Positions 1-8,232 of a stretch of DNA of 50,098 nt are shown one piece after another. The notes under the pieces were generated by a model, which worked only from the letters and a program-made list of their open reading frames with translations, made no database searches and was not told the origin of the DNA. Source of the stretch: Listeria costaricensis (lineage in GTDB: Bacteria > Bacillota > Bacilli > Lactobacillales > Listeriaceae); the NCBI RefSeq assembly GCF_900183385.1, contig NZ_FXUT01000015.1, positions 1-50,098 of the forward strand. The letters are read 5' to 3'. The position numbers were made by a program, and so were the translations under genes. How positions within the stretch are numbered: the first letter of the stretch is position 1; each line of letters opens with the position of its first letter.

Positions 1-379
1 TTGTTTCAGGAAGAAAGTGCACATAACCGACACGGGTTTAAATACTTATTGTGAAATGTAAATGGCTTTATATAGATGTGATTACTTACTATAATCGCGT
101 TTAAATACTTATTGTGAAATGTAAATTTAATATAGAAGTTAATGCCCAGGTTAGCCAATAAGTTTAAATACTTATTGTGAAATGTAAATACGGTCGTTTA
201 CTATGTTCAAACGTGGGAAGAATGGGTTTAAATACTTATTGTGAAATGTAAATTCCTCTACTTCTTCTAATTTTGTCGCATATTTCATGTTTAAATACTC
301 ATTATGAAATGCAAATAATTGTGTGTTAAACTCACTGATTGCCTCGCTAGCGTTTAAATATTCATCATGAAAATTTTTC
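1..379 (+). CRISPR. Distal end of a CRISPR array, Listeria I-B-like repeat
   Basis: Six repeat units of 28 bases start at 36, 99, 162, 226, 289 and 352. The first four are identical, beginning GTTTAAATACTT and ending GTGAAATGTAAAT. The fifth has three changes and the sixth has lost its 3' end. Spacers of 35, 35, 36, 35 and 35 bases lie between them, and bases 1-35 are a complete further spacer, so the array continues left of the window. Repeat decay at the right end and the ATGTAAAT tail (the usual place of the 5' crRNA handle) both indicate transcription left to right, with the leader off-window. The repeat resembles the Listeria rliB/type I-B repeat. No cas gene lies in the window. Confidence 0.95.
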
Positions 380-576
380 GTAATCTAATCACCAAACTTC
401 TAAACGATCTCCCTCACTTAACCCCATACCAGTTCCCTATTCTCCCTCAATCCCCATCACACAACCCCCGTACTTTCCAAGGCCTCAAATCACCGCCCCA
501 CCCGCACAACCAAAACCACTTCCCTTGAAAAAAAATTCATCCACTCCAAAACATCTGAAAGTAAAACCAAAAATCG
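380..576. other. Non-coding, G-poor pyrimidine/A-rich stretch
   Basis: About 200 bases between the CRISPR array and the PTS operon. The plus strand is strikingly poor in G and rich in C, A and T (for example 415-535). I see no open frame with a ribosome binding site, no hairpin and no repeat unit. A similar G-poor stretch lies at 6290-6420. Confidence 0.5.
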
Positions 577-606
577 CGAAAACGATTTCAAATAAGAACG
601 CTTTCT
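577..606 (+). promoter_or_regulatory. Two cre-like sites upstream of the mannosyl-PTS operon
   Basis: CGAAAACGATTTCA (577-590) matches the CcpA cre core with two mismatches to the full consensus, and 592-606 is a second near-match (AAGAACGCTTTCT core) directly after it. They sit 45-75 bases before the IIBC start, so carbon catabolite repression is likely. The call rests on consensus matching only. Confidence 0.45.
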
Positions 607-619
607 GCTAAACTGTCCA

Positions 620-628
620 TGATATAAA
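620..628 (+). promoter_or_regulatory. Possible extended -10 box of the PTS operon
   Basis: TGATATAAA fits an extended -10 element (TGnTATAAT). No convincing -35 box is seen, and the implied 5' UTR is only about 15 bases, so this is tentative. Confidence 0.3.
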
Positions 629-649
629 TTATTTATGGATGGTGATAAA

Positions 650-2173
650 ATGACAAAGAAAATCGTTGCTGTTACTGCATGTGCAGCGGGTATCGCCCAT
701 ACTTACATGGCGGCTGAGTCAATCGAGAAAGCAGCTAAGAAACTGGGCTACGAGGCGAAAGTCGAGACGAATGGGGCCATTGGTGCCGAAAACGTTTTGA
801 CTCCTGAGGACATCGAACAGGCTGATCTAGTTTTGATCGCTGCTGATATTACGATCAGTCCAATCCGCTTTACAGGCAAACCGCTCTACGTGACGAAATC
901 AATTCCTGCGATTGAAAATGCAGAGGCATTGATCGAAACGGCTTTTAAAGAAGCAGAAGTATTTGGGAAAAAAGGAACCAAAGTAGGGAAAATTCAAATC
1001 GGAAATGATAAAGAAAAGGTCAACTTCTTTACGCATATTATGAGCGGGATTTCCTACATGATTCCCATGGTTATTGCGGCTGGTCTAATTTTAGCCATCG
1101 CCAATGTCTATGCCTTCCAAAAAGATGACATGGGGCACATTGTCGATTGGGGCTTTAATACGAAAACAGCCATGGGTTACCTCATGTCGAAGCTGTTCTA
1201 TGTAGGGCAAATTGGTTTCAAACTGATGATTCCACTGTTTGCAGGTTTTGTGGCCAAATCGATTGCCGATAAACCAGCGATTGCACCAGCCATGATTGGT
1301 GCCTATCTAGTCAATGACCCTGAATTCCTCGGAACAGAGGCCGGCGGGGGCTTCCTAGGCGCGATTGCCGTTGCTTTCATTGTTGGTTATATGGTAAAAG
1401 GCTTGAAGAAAATCAAATGGCCAAAACTTGTACGTCCAATCGTACCAATTATGATCATTCCATTTGTCGCAACTCTGGTTATTTCACTTATTGTTCTTTA
1501 TTTGATCGGGATTCCGATTGCCAATGCGATGGATGCCATGTATTCAGGCTTAACAGATTTAAATAATAATTTTGCCGGAGCACCACTACTTATCGGGGCT
1601 GTCTGTGGAGCCATGATCGGCTTTGACCTCGGCGGGCCTGTCAATAAAACCGCTCTTATATTCGGAACCGCCATTTTTACAGATACGATGGCTCAGTACG
1701 GCATCAATGGTGCCAACTTTGTTCCTCAAACCGCTGTTCAAGCAGCTATCTCTGTAGCTCCGCTGGGCGTTTGGTTGGCAACAATTCTATTTAAAAAGAA
1801 ATTTTCCAAAGAAGAAAAAGTGGCCGCGAGTGCAGCCTTTGGTATGGGTATCGTGGGTGTGACAGAAGGGGCGATTCCATTTGTCGCCGCCCAGCCCGTC
1901 CGGATGATTATTGCGAACGTAGTCGGGTCGGCAGTAGCCGGTGGACTTGCAGCCGCGACAGGATGTAAATTCTACGGCGGGATCGGTTCGCCGCTCGGGA
2001 CATTTGTCGGCTATATTGAGCAGCCAGTGCCATTCATCACGTGGATATTATGTGTCGGTGCGGGGATTTTGACAACCGCCGTGTTGATCGGTGTGCTGCG
2101 CCGGGATGCAGTGGAATTTGCTTCCATGGCCCCGACAGAGGACGAGAGCAATTTGACCGAAGACCCAGCTTAA
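650..2173 (+). CDS. PTS fructose/mannosyl-type transporter, IIBC component
   Basis: Membrane permease of a sugar phosphotransferase system, fused to its IIB phosphoryl-transfer domain. The IIB domain (about residues 1-100) carries the phosphorylated cysteine at Cys11 in TACAAGIAHTYM; the family more often has CPTG or CATG. From about residue 125 a hydrophobic IIC domain follows with roughly nine membrane segments. I start at ATG 650 rather than the in-frame ATG 635 because GGATGGTGAT sits just before 650. The IIA gene follows after 27 bases and an alpha-mannosidase after that, an arrangement like E. coli MngA/MngB, so a mannosyl-linked substrate (for example mannosylglycerate or a mannobiose) is inferred rather than fructose. 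The exact substrate is unknown. Confidence 0.9.
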   Translation: MTKKIVAVTACAAGIAHTYMAAESIEKAAKKLGYEAKVETNGAIGAENVLTPEDIEQADLVLIAADITISPIRFTGKPLYVTKSIPAIENAEALIETAFKEAEVFGKKGTKVGKIQIGNDKEKVNFFTHIMSGISYMIPMVIAAGLILAIANVYAFQKDDMGHIVDWGFNTKTAMGYLMSKLFYVGQIGFKLMIPLFAGFVAKSIADKPAIAPAMIGAYLVNDPEFLGTEAGGGFLGAIAVAFIVGYMVKGLKKIKWPKLVRPIVPIMIIPFVATLVISLIVLYLIGIPIANAMDAMYSGLTDLNNNFAGAPLLIGAVCGAMIGFDLGGPVNKTALIFGTAIFTDTMAQYGINGANFVPQTAVQAAISVAPLGVWLATILFKKKFSKEEKVAASAAFGMGIVGVTEGAIPFVAAQPVRMIIANVVGSAVAGGLAAATGCKFYGGIGSPLGTFVGYIEQPVPFITWILCVGAGILTTAVLIGVLRRDAVEFASMAPTEDESNLTEDPA

Positions 2174-2200
2174 ATAATCAATGAAAGTAGGAATTTTACC

Positions 2201-2653
2201 ATGAATGAACAAGTTTTTAATCAAGCACACATTCTTTTTGATAATACCGCCACGACACAGGAGGAAGCGTTTAGAGTAATCGCTCAATTTGCTTACAAGT
2301 TAGGCTTTGTTGAGAACGAAGAGGCTTATTTTGAAGGATTGAAAGAGCGTGAAAACGAGGCGACAACAGGATTTAAAGACCATATTGCCATTCCGCATTG
2401 TAAACATCAAACGAATTTGAAACCGGGCATGTTTCTGGTCAAATTTGAGCATGATATTCCGTGGCAAGCATTAGACAAACAGCCAGTACGTGTGGCTTTT
2501 GCGCTGACAATTCCTTTAGAAGGGGCGACAGAGCATTTGAAACTGTTAAGTCTGATCGCGCGAAAACTGATTGACGATACTTTCAGGGAGGATATTTTAA
2601 CCTCCAATGATCCGGAAAAATTAACACAAATCATTGATTCCATCGTCTTTTAA
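2201..2653 (+). CDS. PTS fructose-type IIA component
   Basis: Soluble phosphocarrier of 150 residues, the usual size for a stand-alone fructose-family IIA (PTS_EIIA_2). The phosphorylated histidine is His66 in HIAIPHCK, equivalent to the GIAIPHGK signature. It would pass phosphate from HPr to the IIB domain of the upstream IIBC. AAGTAGGAA precedes the ATG at a suitable distance. It lies 27 bases after the IIBC stop in the same operon. A strong hairpin terminator follows immediately, separating it from the mannosidase gene. Confidence 0.92.
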   Translation: MNEQVFNQAHILFDNTATTQEEAFRVIAQFAYKLGFVENEEAYFEGLKERENEATTGFKDHIAIPHCKHQTNLKPGMFLVKFEHDIPWQALDKQPVRVAFALTIPLEGATEHLKLLSLIARKLIDDTFREDILTSNDPEKLTQIIDSIVF

Positions 2654-2659
2654 ATAAGG

Positions 2660-2694
2660 GCTGGAGTAATCGCTACTCCAGCTTTTCATTTTTT
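2660..2694 (+). terminator. Intrinsic terminator inside the PTS-mannosidase operon
   Basis: A perfect 9-bp stem (GCTGGAGTA 2660-2668 with TACTCCAGC 2674-2682, 5-base loop) is followed by TTTTCATTTTTT. It lies between the IIA stop and the mannosidase start, so it should lower expression of the downstream genes by partial termination. Confidence 0.85.
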
Positions 2695-2752
2695 GGCAGG
2701 ACGGGAAATAGGATTGATGGGAAGCTTGAGAAGTGAAAGGAACGATGGCTTG

Positions 2753-5371
2753 ATGAAAAAAAATGTACATGTCATTCACCATACGCATTGGGATTTTGAA
2801 TGGTATTTTACGAATAATGAATCATTTGTTCAATTGACATACCATTTGGATGAAATGATCGAGGCGCTGGAGAACGACAAAATTGACCAGTATTTGCTGG
2901 ATGGACAAATGAGCATTCTGGATGAATATTTTCAGTGCTTTCCGGAGCAAAAGGAACGGTTCAGCCGCTTAGTAAAAGCAGGTCGTTTGAAAATTGGTCC
3001 CTGGTACACGCAAACAGATGAGCTGATCGTGGCTGGCGAATCGATTGTTCGGAATTTAAACTTGGGGATGAATCTAGCAGAAGAACTAGGCGGCACGATG
3101 AAAATCGGCTATTTGCCAGACTCATTTGGACAAAGTAAAGATATGCCCAAAATTTATCGCGGCTTTGAAATGGAGCAGGCGGTCTTTTGGCGAGGGGTGG
3201 ATAGTGAGCTGAGCACGGACAGAGAGTTTTACTGGGAAGCGGAAGATGGTTCCAAAGTGCTGACCGCAAATATCAGGAACGGTTATTTTGTTGGCGTTGG
3301 TCTGATCGAAAACGATGACTATGAGTCGTTGATGGCTGCCATAGAAGAAGGGGCGACGGGGGATGAGCTGGTTTTACCTGTGGGCGGAGATCAGCGCTAC
3401 ATTGATTTTAATTTGCGCGATCGCATGGAGCAGTACAATCGCCATTTAAGCGGCTATCAATTGCAAGAGAGCAGTTACGAGCAGTTTTTTGACGCGATTA
3501 AGGATCAACCATTAGCCACATTAAAAGGAGAATTCATTTCCAGCTCTGTCTCTAAAATTCACCGCTCGATTTATTCGTCGCGTTATGATCACAAATATTT
3601 GAATGACAAAATCGAACGCAGAATGATTTACCAAGTGGAGCCGCTGATGGTCATGGCGGAACAGTATCAAATCCCTTATAAAAAAGGACTTTTAGACCGC
3701 ATTTGGAAATTACTAAGCAAAAATCAAGCGCATGATTCTGCTGGAGGTTGTAACAGCGACAAGACGAACCGAATCATCCGTGAGCGCTTTATTGAAGCTG
3801 ACCAGCTGTCCTATTCGCTACTCGATTATTTGACGCGCAAACTGACGGAATCCAGAGCGGAAAAAACGGACTATGACATCACGATTTTTAACACTTTTCC
3901 ATGGACTACTGAAAAAATCGTCCACTGTGAAATTTCAACACCATTTGAAGAAGTAACAGTGATGCAAAATGGTCGACCGGTTTCATTTGAAGTCTTAAAC
4001 ACCCGAAAAGAGTACAGCGGTTCGATTAGGCGGGCGGAGAATGAACAGGATCAAGATAAATATTTTTATGTCCATGAAATCGCGCTCGAGACGTCCATCC
4101 CATCTTTGAGCTTTGCCACATATCAAATAGTCGAAGCACCTGAGAAAGCAGTCTCCCATACGGAATCAGCCGCAGCACAGATGATCGAAAACGATTTTTA
4201 TCAAGTCAGCTTTGAAAATGGTGCACTTCATATTTTGGATAAATTGTCGAACCGTACCTATCAAAATGTCTTGACCTTTGAGGACAGCGGGGATGAAGGC
4301 GACACATATGACTATTCGCCAGCCTATCATGACGACCAGTATGAACTAACACTAGAAGGGGCAAAAGTCGACACTAAGCGCCGGAAACTCTGGTCAGAAA
4401 TGGTGCTTGGCGGAACGTGGCAGGTTGCGAAAGACTTGGAAGAAAGAGCCGCCAAAAAAAGAAGCCAGTCCATTCCGTATCAACTCATCATCACGCTGAA
4501 AAAAGACACCAATCACATTGCCTGCCAATTGGAACTTGACAATCGGGCCTGTGACCACCGAATGCGAGCGCTCATTGATACGCCACATGAAAATCATTTT
4601 TCCCATACAGATACCCCGTTTGGCACCATCAAACGAGTGGCAGAAGATCCGCATCTGCACAACTGGAAAGCACTTGGCTGGCGGGAAGAGCCGACTGCCA
4701 TTTTCCCAATGCTGCACTATGTCAATACGCACGATGAAGATTCCAGCTGGACAATTTTTGCAAAAGGCATGAAAGAATATCAGTTGATTGGGGAGAACTA
4801 CAGTCGAATCGCCCTTACTTTATTCCGTTCTGTCGGCTATTTAGGGCGGCCCGATTTGATTCGCAGACCTGGAGTGGCCTCTGGAAATGAGTTCAAATAT
4901 ATCCCGACCCCCGACAGCCAGCTGCTGGAGAAAATGAAATTCAAATTTGCAATCCAGCTTTCATCAGCCTATGAGCCGGCAAAAATTGCGCAGGATTATT
5001 TTGAATATGCAGTCCAGAATCCGTATTATCAAATCCAGGAATTGAACCGCTTTACCACCACCTTAAAATATTTTGTTTCGCACCCACTTGAGCAAGAAAT
5101 CGCAGAAAAGGAAATGGTGGAGCTTACGTGCGACAAGCTGGTGTTCAGTTCACTTCGGAAAGCGGAGCAGAAGGACGGCATTGAAATCCGCGTGTATAAT
5201 CCGAGTTTGACTAATGAGGTCGACGGCGCAAGCATTGATAGTAAAAAAGTCGTTTCGTATCAATTTGTAAATTTAAGAGGAAAACCGATGTCTGACTGTA
5301 AAAAAGCTGATAAAATAGAATTAGGAAATTTCAAGCCGGGGGAAATAAAGACCATATATATTTCTAATTAA
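2753..5371 (+). CDS. Alpha-mannosidase, glycoside hydrolase family 38
   Basis: Cytoplasmic retaining alpha-mannosidase of about 872 residues, typical for bacterial GH38/MngB-like enzymes. The N-terminal zinc site appears as HHTHWDFEW (His10, His12, Asp14). Asp123 in GYLPDSFGQ is the expected nucleophile, and NQAHDSAGG further on is the conserved metal/active-site loop. There is no signal peptide, so it probably acts on the phosphorylated product of the adjacent PTS. I use ATG 2753; TTG 2750 is equally possible because AAAGGA ends at 2741. The upstream in-frame TTG at 2693 lies within the terminator tail and is rejected. The rpiR gene follows after 10 bases, with its ribosome site overlapping this stop codon. 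Confidence 0.92.
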   Translation: MKKNVHVIHHTHWDFEWYFTNNESFVQLTYHLDEMIEALENDKIDQYLLDGQMSILDEYFQCFPEQKERFSRLVKAGRLKIGPWYTQTDELIVAGESIVRNLNLGMNLAEELGGTMKIGYLPDSFGQSKDMPKIYRGFEMEQAVFWRGVDSELSTDREFYWEAEDGSKVLTANIRNGYFVGVGLIENDDYESLMAAIEEGATGDELVLPVGGDQRYIDFNLRDRMEQYNRHLSGYQLQESSYEQFFDAIKDQPLATLKGEFISSSVSKIHRSIYSSRYDHKYLNDKIERRMIYQVEPLMVMAEQYQIPYKKGLLDRIWKLLSKNQAHDSAGGCNSDKTNRIIRERFIEADQLSYSLLDYLTRKLTESRAEKTDYDITIFNTFPWTTEKIVHCEISTPFEEVTVMQNGRPVSFEVLNTRKEYSGSIRRAENEQDQDKYFYVHEIALETSIPSLSFATYQIVEAPEKAVSHTESAAAQMIENDFYQVSFENGALHILDKLSNRTYQNVLTFEDSGDEGDTYDYSPAYHDDQYELTLEGAKVDTKRRKLWSEMVLGGTWQVAKDLEERAAKKRSQSIPYQLIITLKKDTNHIACQLELDNRACDHRMRALIDTPHENHFSHTDTPFGTIKRVAEDPHLHNWKALGWREEPTAIFPMLHYVNTHDEDSSWTIFAKGMKEYQLIGENYSRIALTLFRSVGYLGRPDLIRRPGVASGNEFKYIPTPDSQLLEKMKFKFAIQLSSAYEPAKIAQDYFEYAVQNPYYQIQELNRFTTTLKYFVSHPLEQEIAEKEMVELTCDKLVFSSLRKAEQKDGIEIRVYNPSLTNEVDGASIDSKKVVSYQFVNLRGKPMSDCKKADKIELGNFKPGEIKTIYISN

Positions 5372-5381
5372 GGAGCTAAAG

Positions 5382-6182
5382 ATGAACATGCAGGAAGATA
5401 TATTTATTTTGATTGAATCTTGTCGCTTAAACTTTACAAATGTCGAACAGGTTATTGCGGATTATTTTTTAAGCAAGAAGAAGCCGAAAAATATTAATCA
5501 ATTGGCGGAAACTTTGGCTGTCTCAGAGTCATCCATCACCCGTTTTTGTAAAAAGATAGGCTTAAAAAATTACAAAGAATTGATCTTTTTATATAATCTT
5601 TCGTTAACTAAAGAAGAGACTGCCAGCGTGTCGGTCTCCTCTAAAGTGACGGCTGCATATCATTCGTTAGCCACACGAAGCAATCATCTTTATTCCAAGA
5701 AGGCACTCGATTCATTTTGCGAATATCTTCATCAGCGCCATATCATCCACTTTTTCGGCAAGGGCTTCAATTCCTATGCCGGGGCAGATTTCCAATTTAA
5801 ATTCGCACGAGTGGGTAAATATGTACGCATCATAGCAGATGAAAATTCGATTCTTCTATCGTCGCATGCAGCAGCACTAGAAGAACTGATCATCGTGGCC
5901 AGTTTACGCGGGGACGACGAGGAGCTGATGAAAGCAATGAAGGCGGCAAAAGCAAAAGGAGTGCCGGTATTATTGATCACAGCCAACCAATATTCCCAGC
6001 TTTTACCATATGCAGATGTTGTGTTGCGGGCGGCCAGCCTGACAAAGGAAGAATCTCTAGGCTATGTTTCACCGCAAATTCCAATTTTAATGCAGCTGGA
6101 CATGGTATATGAGCGCTATATTCATCTTTATTCAGAATCCCTCAGCAAGTGGTTTGAAGCGGAGAAGATTTTGCACAAGTAG
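5382..6182 (+). CDS. RpiR-family transcriptional regulator
   Basis: Regulator of 266 residues with an N-terminal RpiR helix-turn-helix (about 38-75: INQLAETLAVSESSITRFCK) and a C-terminal SIS sugar-isomerase-like domain (about 105-245) that binds phosphosugars in this family. AAGGAG (5370-5375) overlaps the mannosidase stop codon, so the two genes are probably translationally coupled. As the last gene of the mannosyl-PTS operon it most likely senses the phosphorylated sugar product and controls this operon. That role is inference from position; the fold assignment is firm. Confidence 0.88.
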   Translation: MNMQEDIFILIESCRLNFTNVEQVIADYFLSKKKPKNINQLAETLAVSESSITRFCKKIGLKNYKELIFLYNLSLTKEETASVSVSSKVTAAYHSLATRSNHLYSKKALDSFCEYLHQRHIIHFFGKGFNSYAGADFQFKFARVGKYVRIIADENSILLSSHAAALEELIIVASLRGDDEELMKAMKAAKAKGVPVLLITANQYSQLLPYADVVLRAASLTKEESLGYVSPQIPILMQLDMVYERYIHLYSESLSKWFEAEKILHK

Positions 6183-6201
6183 AGAATATGCGTGTAAAAA
6201 G

Positions 6202-6240
6202 AAAGCAGATTTGTGCAGTTTGCGCAGGTCTGCTTTTTCT
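6202..6240 (+). terminator. Intrinsic terminator after rpiR
   Basis: AAAGCAGA (6202-6209) pairs with TCTGCTTT (6229-6236), with an inner TGTGC/GCGCA stem, followed by TTTTTCT. It ends the PTS-mannosidase-rpiR operon. Bases 6241-6426 hold no gene I can support. Confidence 0.8.
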
Positions 6241-6426
6241 TGCTCCACAACAACATTCCACTCAGTTTTAACGAAGCAGTTTGAAAAGTTCTCTCACTAA
6301 ATATTTCCTCTCTAAAAGTCCTCCCTCTCTACGCAATTAACAGCCCAATCCAAAAAGACGCACAAACAATCTGTTCATGCGCCCCACTCCCAATTATTCA
6401 TCTCATTCATTCTTCATAAAAACGCA

Positions 6427-7344
6427 TCATCTACACGCAATCTCATCTTTCCTATCCAACAAATGATAAACCGCACCAATCAAATTGGCATCACTTCCAT
6501 AAGTTGCTTTGACGATATTCGGCCGGGAAATGGTTTCTTTCACAATCGGCAGCTCATCTATCAGCAGGTCATATTGCCTGTTCAAAGTTTCAATAACAAT
6601 CGGCTGGTTACTGATTCCACCACCTATCGCAAAAATTGGCAAATCCAGCATTGCTTGAATATTTAATAACAGCGTCGCCAAATTTGTACAATAATCCATG
6701 AAAATTTGATTGACTTGCGGATGACGTTGCGAGCGGATCTCTTTAAAAATCACCTTGCCATCTGTGTCAGCCGGAAGCGAGAGAACGTCACTGATTTGGC
6801 TGATCAGATTAACAGACGAACAAGAAGTGCCGACTAGTTTATCCATCCCTTTCGCTTCGGGACGGCCGATCATGAAACTCACCTCACCGCACTGACCATG
6901 CGTGCCTCGACTAATTTTTCCATCAAGAATTACGCCGCACCCCACACCAGTACCTAAAACAAGCACAGCCCCACTTGGAAAACCAGCTAAGCTTCCCAGC
7001 CAGTATTCAGCCAGTGCACAAGCCTTTGCGTCATTTTCTATCTCTACCGACAGCTGGTATTTTTGCGAAAGCAGCTCTTTTAAATTGCAGCCGTGAAGAA
7101 ACGGCAATGCGCCCCCAAAAGAAATCATCCCCGTTTCTGAATCGATTTTTCCAGGCGCACTGATTCCAATGCCCGAAATTTGCGCCTCAAACTGATCCAC
7201 AATCCCATAAAGGGCAGCGAGAAAATCAGCCAAGTTGCAAGCTGGCGTGGCGATTTGATCTTTGAGAAAAATTTCCCCGTTCTTTTCTAATAATGCATAT
7301 TTGATGTTGGTCCCGCCAATATCAATACCTAGTAATTTAGACAT
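6427..7344 (-). CDS. ROK-family sugar kinase
   Basis: ROK kinase of 305 residues. The phosphate motif DIGGT is at Asp8-Thr12 and the catalytic aspartate is Asp105 in EIENDAKACALAE. The usual ROK zinc motif CxCGxxGCxE is absent, as in the BglK-type glycoside kinases, so it may act on a glycoside or on a sugar other than glucose. TTAGGAGT precedes the ATG. It is the last gene of the rhamnosidase operon, 21 bases after the esterase. The substrate is not predictable from sequence; rhamnose itself is normally handled by RhaB, which is not a ROK protein. Confidence 0.88.
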   Translation of the reverse strand: MSKLLGIDIGGTNIKYALLEKNGEIFLKDQIATPACNLADFLAALYGIVDQFEAQISGIGISAPGKIDSETGMISFGGALPFLHGCNLKELLSQKYQLSVEIENDAKACALAEYWLGSLAGFPSGAVLVLGTGVGCGVILDGKISRGTHGQCGEVSFMIGRPEAKGMDKLVGTSCSSVNLISQISDVLSLPADTDGKVIFKEIRSQRHPQVNQIFMDYCTNLATLLLNIQAMLDLPIFAIGGGISNQPIVIETLNRQYDLLIDELPIVKETISRPNIVKATYGSDANLIGAVYHLLDRKDEIACR

Positions 7345-7365
7345 TTACTTACTCCTAACAACCAT

Positions 7366-8232
7366 TCATTTAAAAAAATCAGCTATCTTATCAAGTGCTT
7401 TTTCCGTTTCCGGCATATCAAACAGGATAAATACATGGAAAAGGTCCCGCCAAATATCCAATGAGACATCTGTTCCGGCCTGCTGACACAAGGTATAAAG
7501 AACTTTTGCATGATCTAATTTAACCTCTTCACTGCCGCAGTTGATTTGGAGTTTTGGAAATCCAGTAAAATCGCCATATATCGGGGAAATCAAAGGGTCT
7601 CTTTTTTCCGGCTCATCAAAATAAGGAACAGGATCACCGGCTCCGATCAGCATAGGGTCGCGTTCAGAATGCGTGAATTCTGACGGCAAGATACTGAGTT
7701 GAGACATAACCGGTGAAAAGACGGAAACTTTTTCCGGTAAAGCCAGATTTTTAGCTTTGCGATCCAGCACAAGTGTCAAGGCAAGTGTCGCCCCGGCCGA
7801 TTCTCCAAACACATAAATTTTTTGATAACGTTTTTCCAGCCAAGTATAGGCCGCTACGACATCTTCGTGAGCCTGTGGATGCCGCGCTTCCGGCCATTGC
7901 GCGTAGTCAACAGAGAAAATATCAAACTCAAGCCGCTTCAACAATTTGAAACAAATGCCCTGTCTTGATTTGACCGAACCCGTCGCATAGGCACCACCGT
8001 GCATGAAAAGCAGGACAGATTCACTTGCTTCTTTTGTGCGATATAATTCCCCCGCAACGCCATTTTCGGCAATATTTTCCAACTGAATATCAGCCGGCGT
8101 TTCAACCGCATTGCCTTCATCTGCATCTTTTCGAGCATGGGCGGCAATTTCTGGTGTTAATGGGAATTTTTGACCAGGTTTGATGAAGTTTCGAGAAAAA
8201 GTAATCGCTTCTTGGGCTTCTTTACTTAACAT
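7366..8232 (-). CDS. Alpha/beta-hydrolase esterase (HSL/acetyl-esterase type)
   Basis: Cytoplasmic esterase of 288 residues in the alpha/beta-hydrolase fold. The oxyanion-hole motif HGG is at 78-80 and the nucleophile is Ser145 in GESAG. A C-terminal LFHVF supplies the likely catalytic histidine. I start at ATG 8232 because GAGGTG lies at the proper distance; this start overlaps the 3' end of the MFS gene by 11 bases, indicating translational coupling. In the rhamnoside operon it probably removes acetyl groups from imported oligosaccharides or glycosides. That role is inference. Confidence 0.88.
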   Translation of the reverse strand: MLSKEAQEAITFSRNFIKPGQKFPLTPEIAAHARKDADEGNAVETPADIQLENIAENGVAGELYRTKEASESVLLFMHGGAYATGSVKSRQGICFKLLKRLEFDIFSVDYAQWPEARHPQAHEDVVAAYTWLEKRYQKIYVFGESAGATLALTLVLDRKAKNLALPEKVSVFSPVMSQLSILPSEFTHSERDPMLIGAGDPVPYFDEPEKRDPLISPIYGDFTGFPKLQINCGSEEVKLDHAKVLYTLCQQAGTDVSLDIWRDLFHVFILFDMPETEKALDKIADFFK

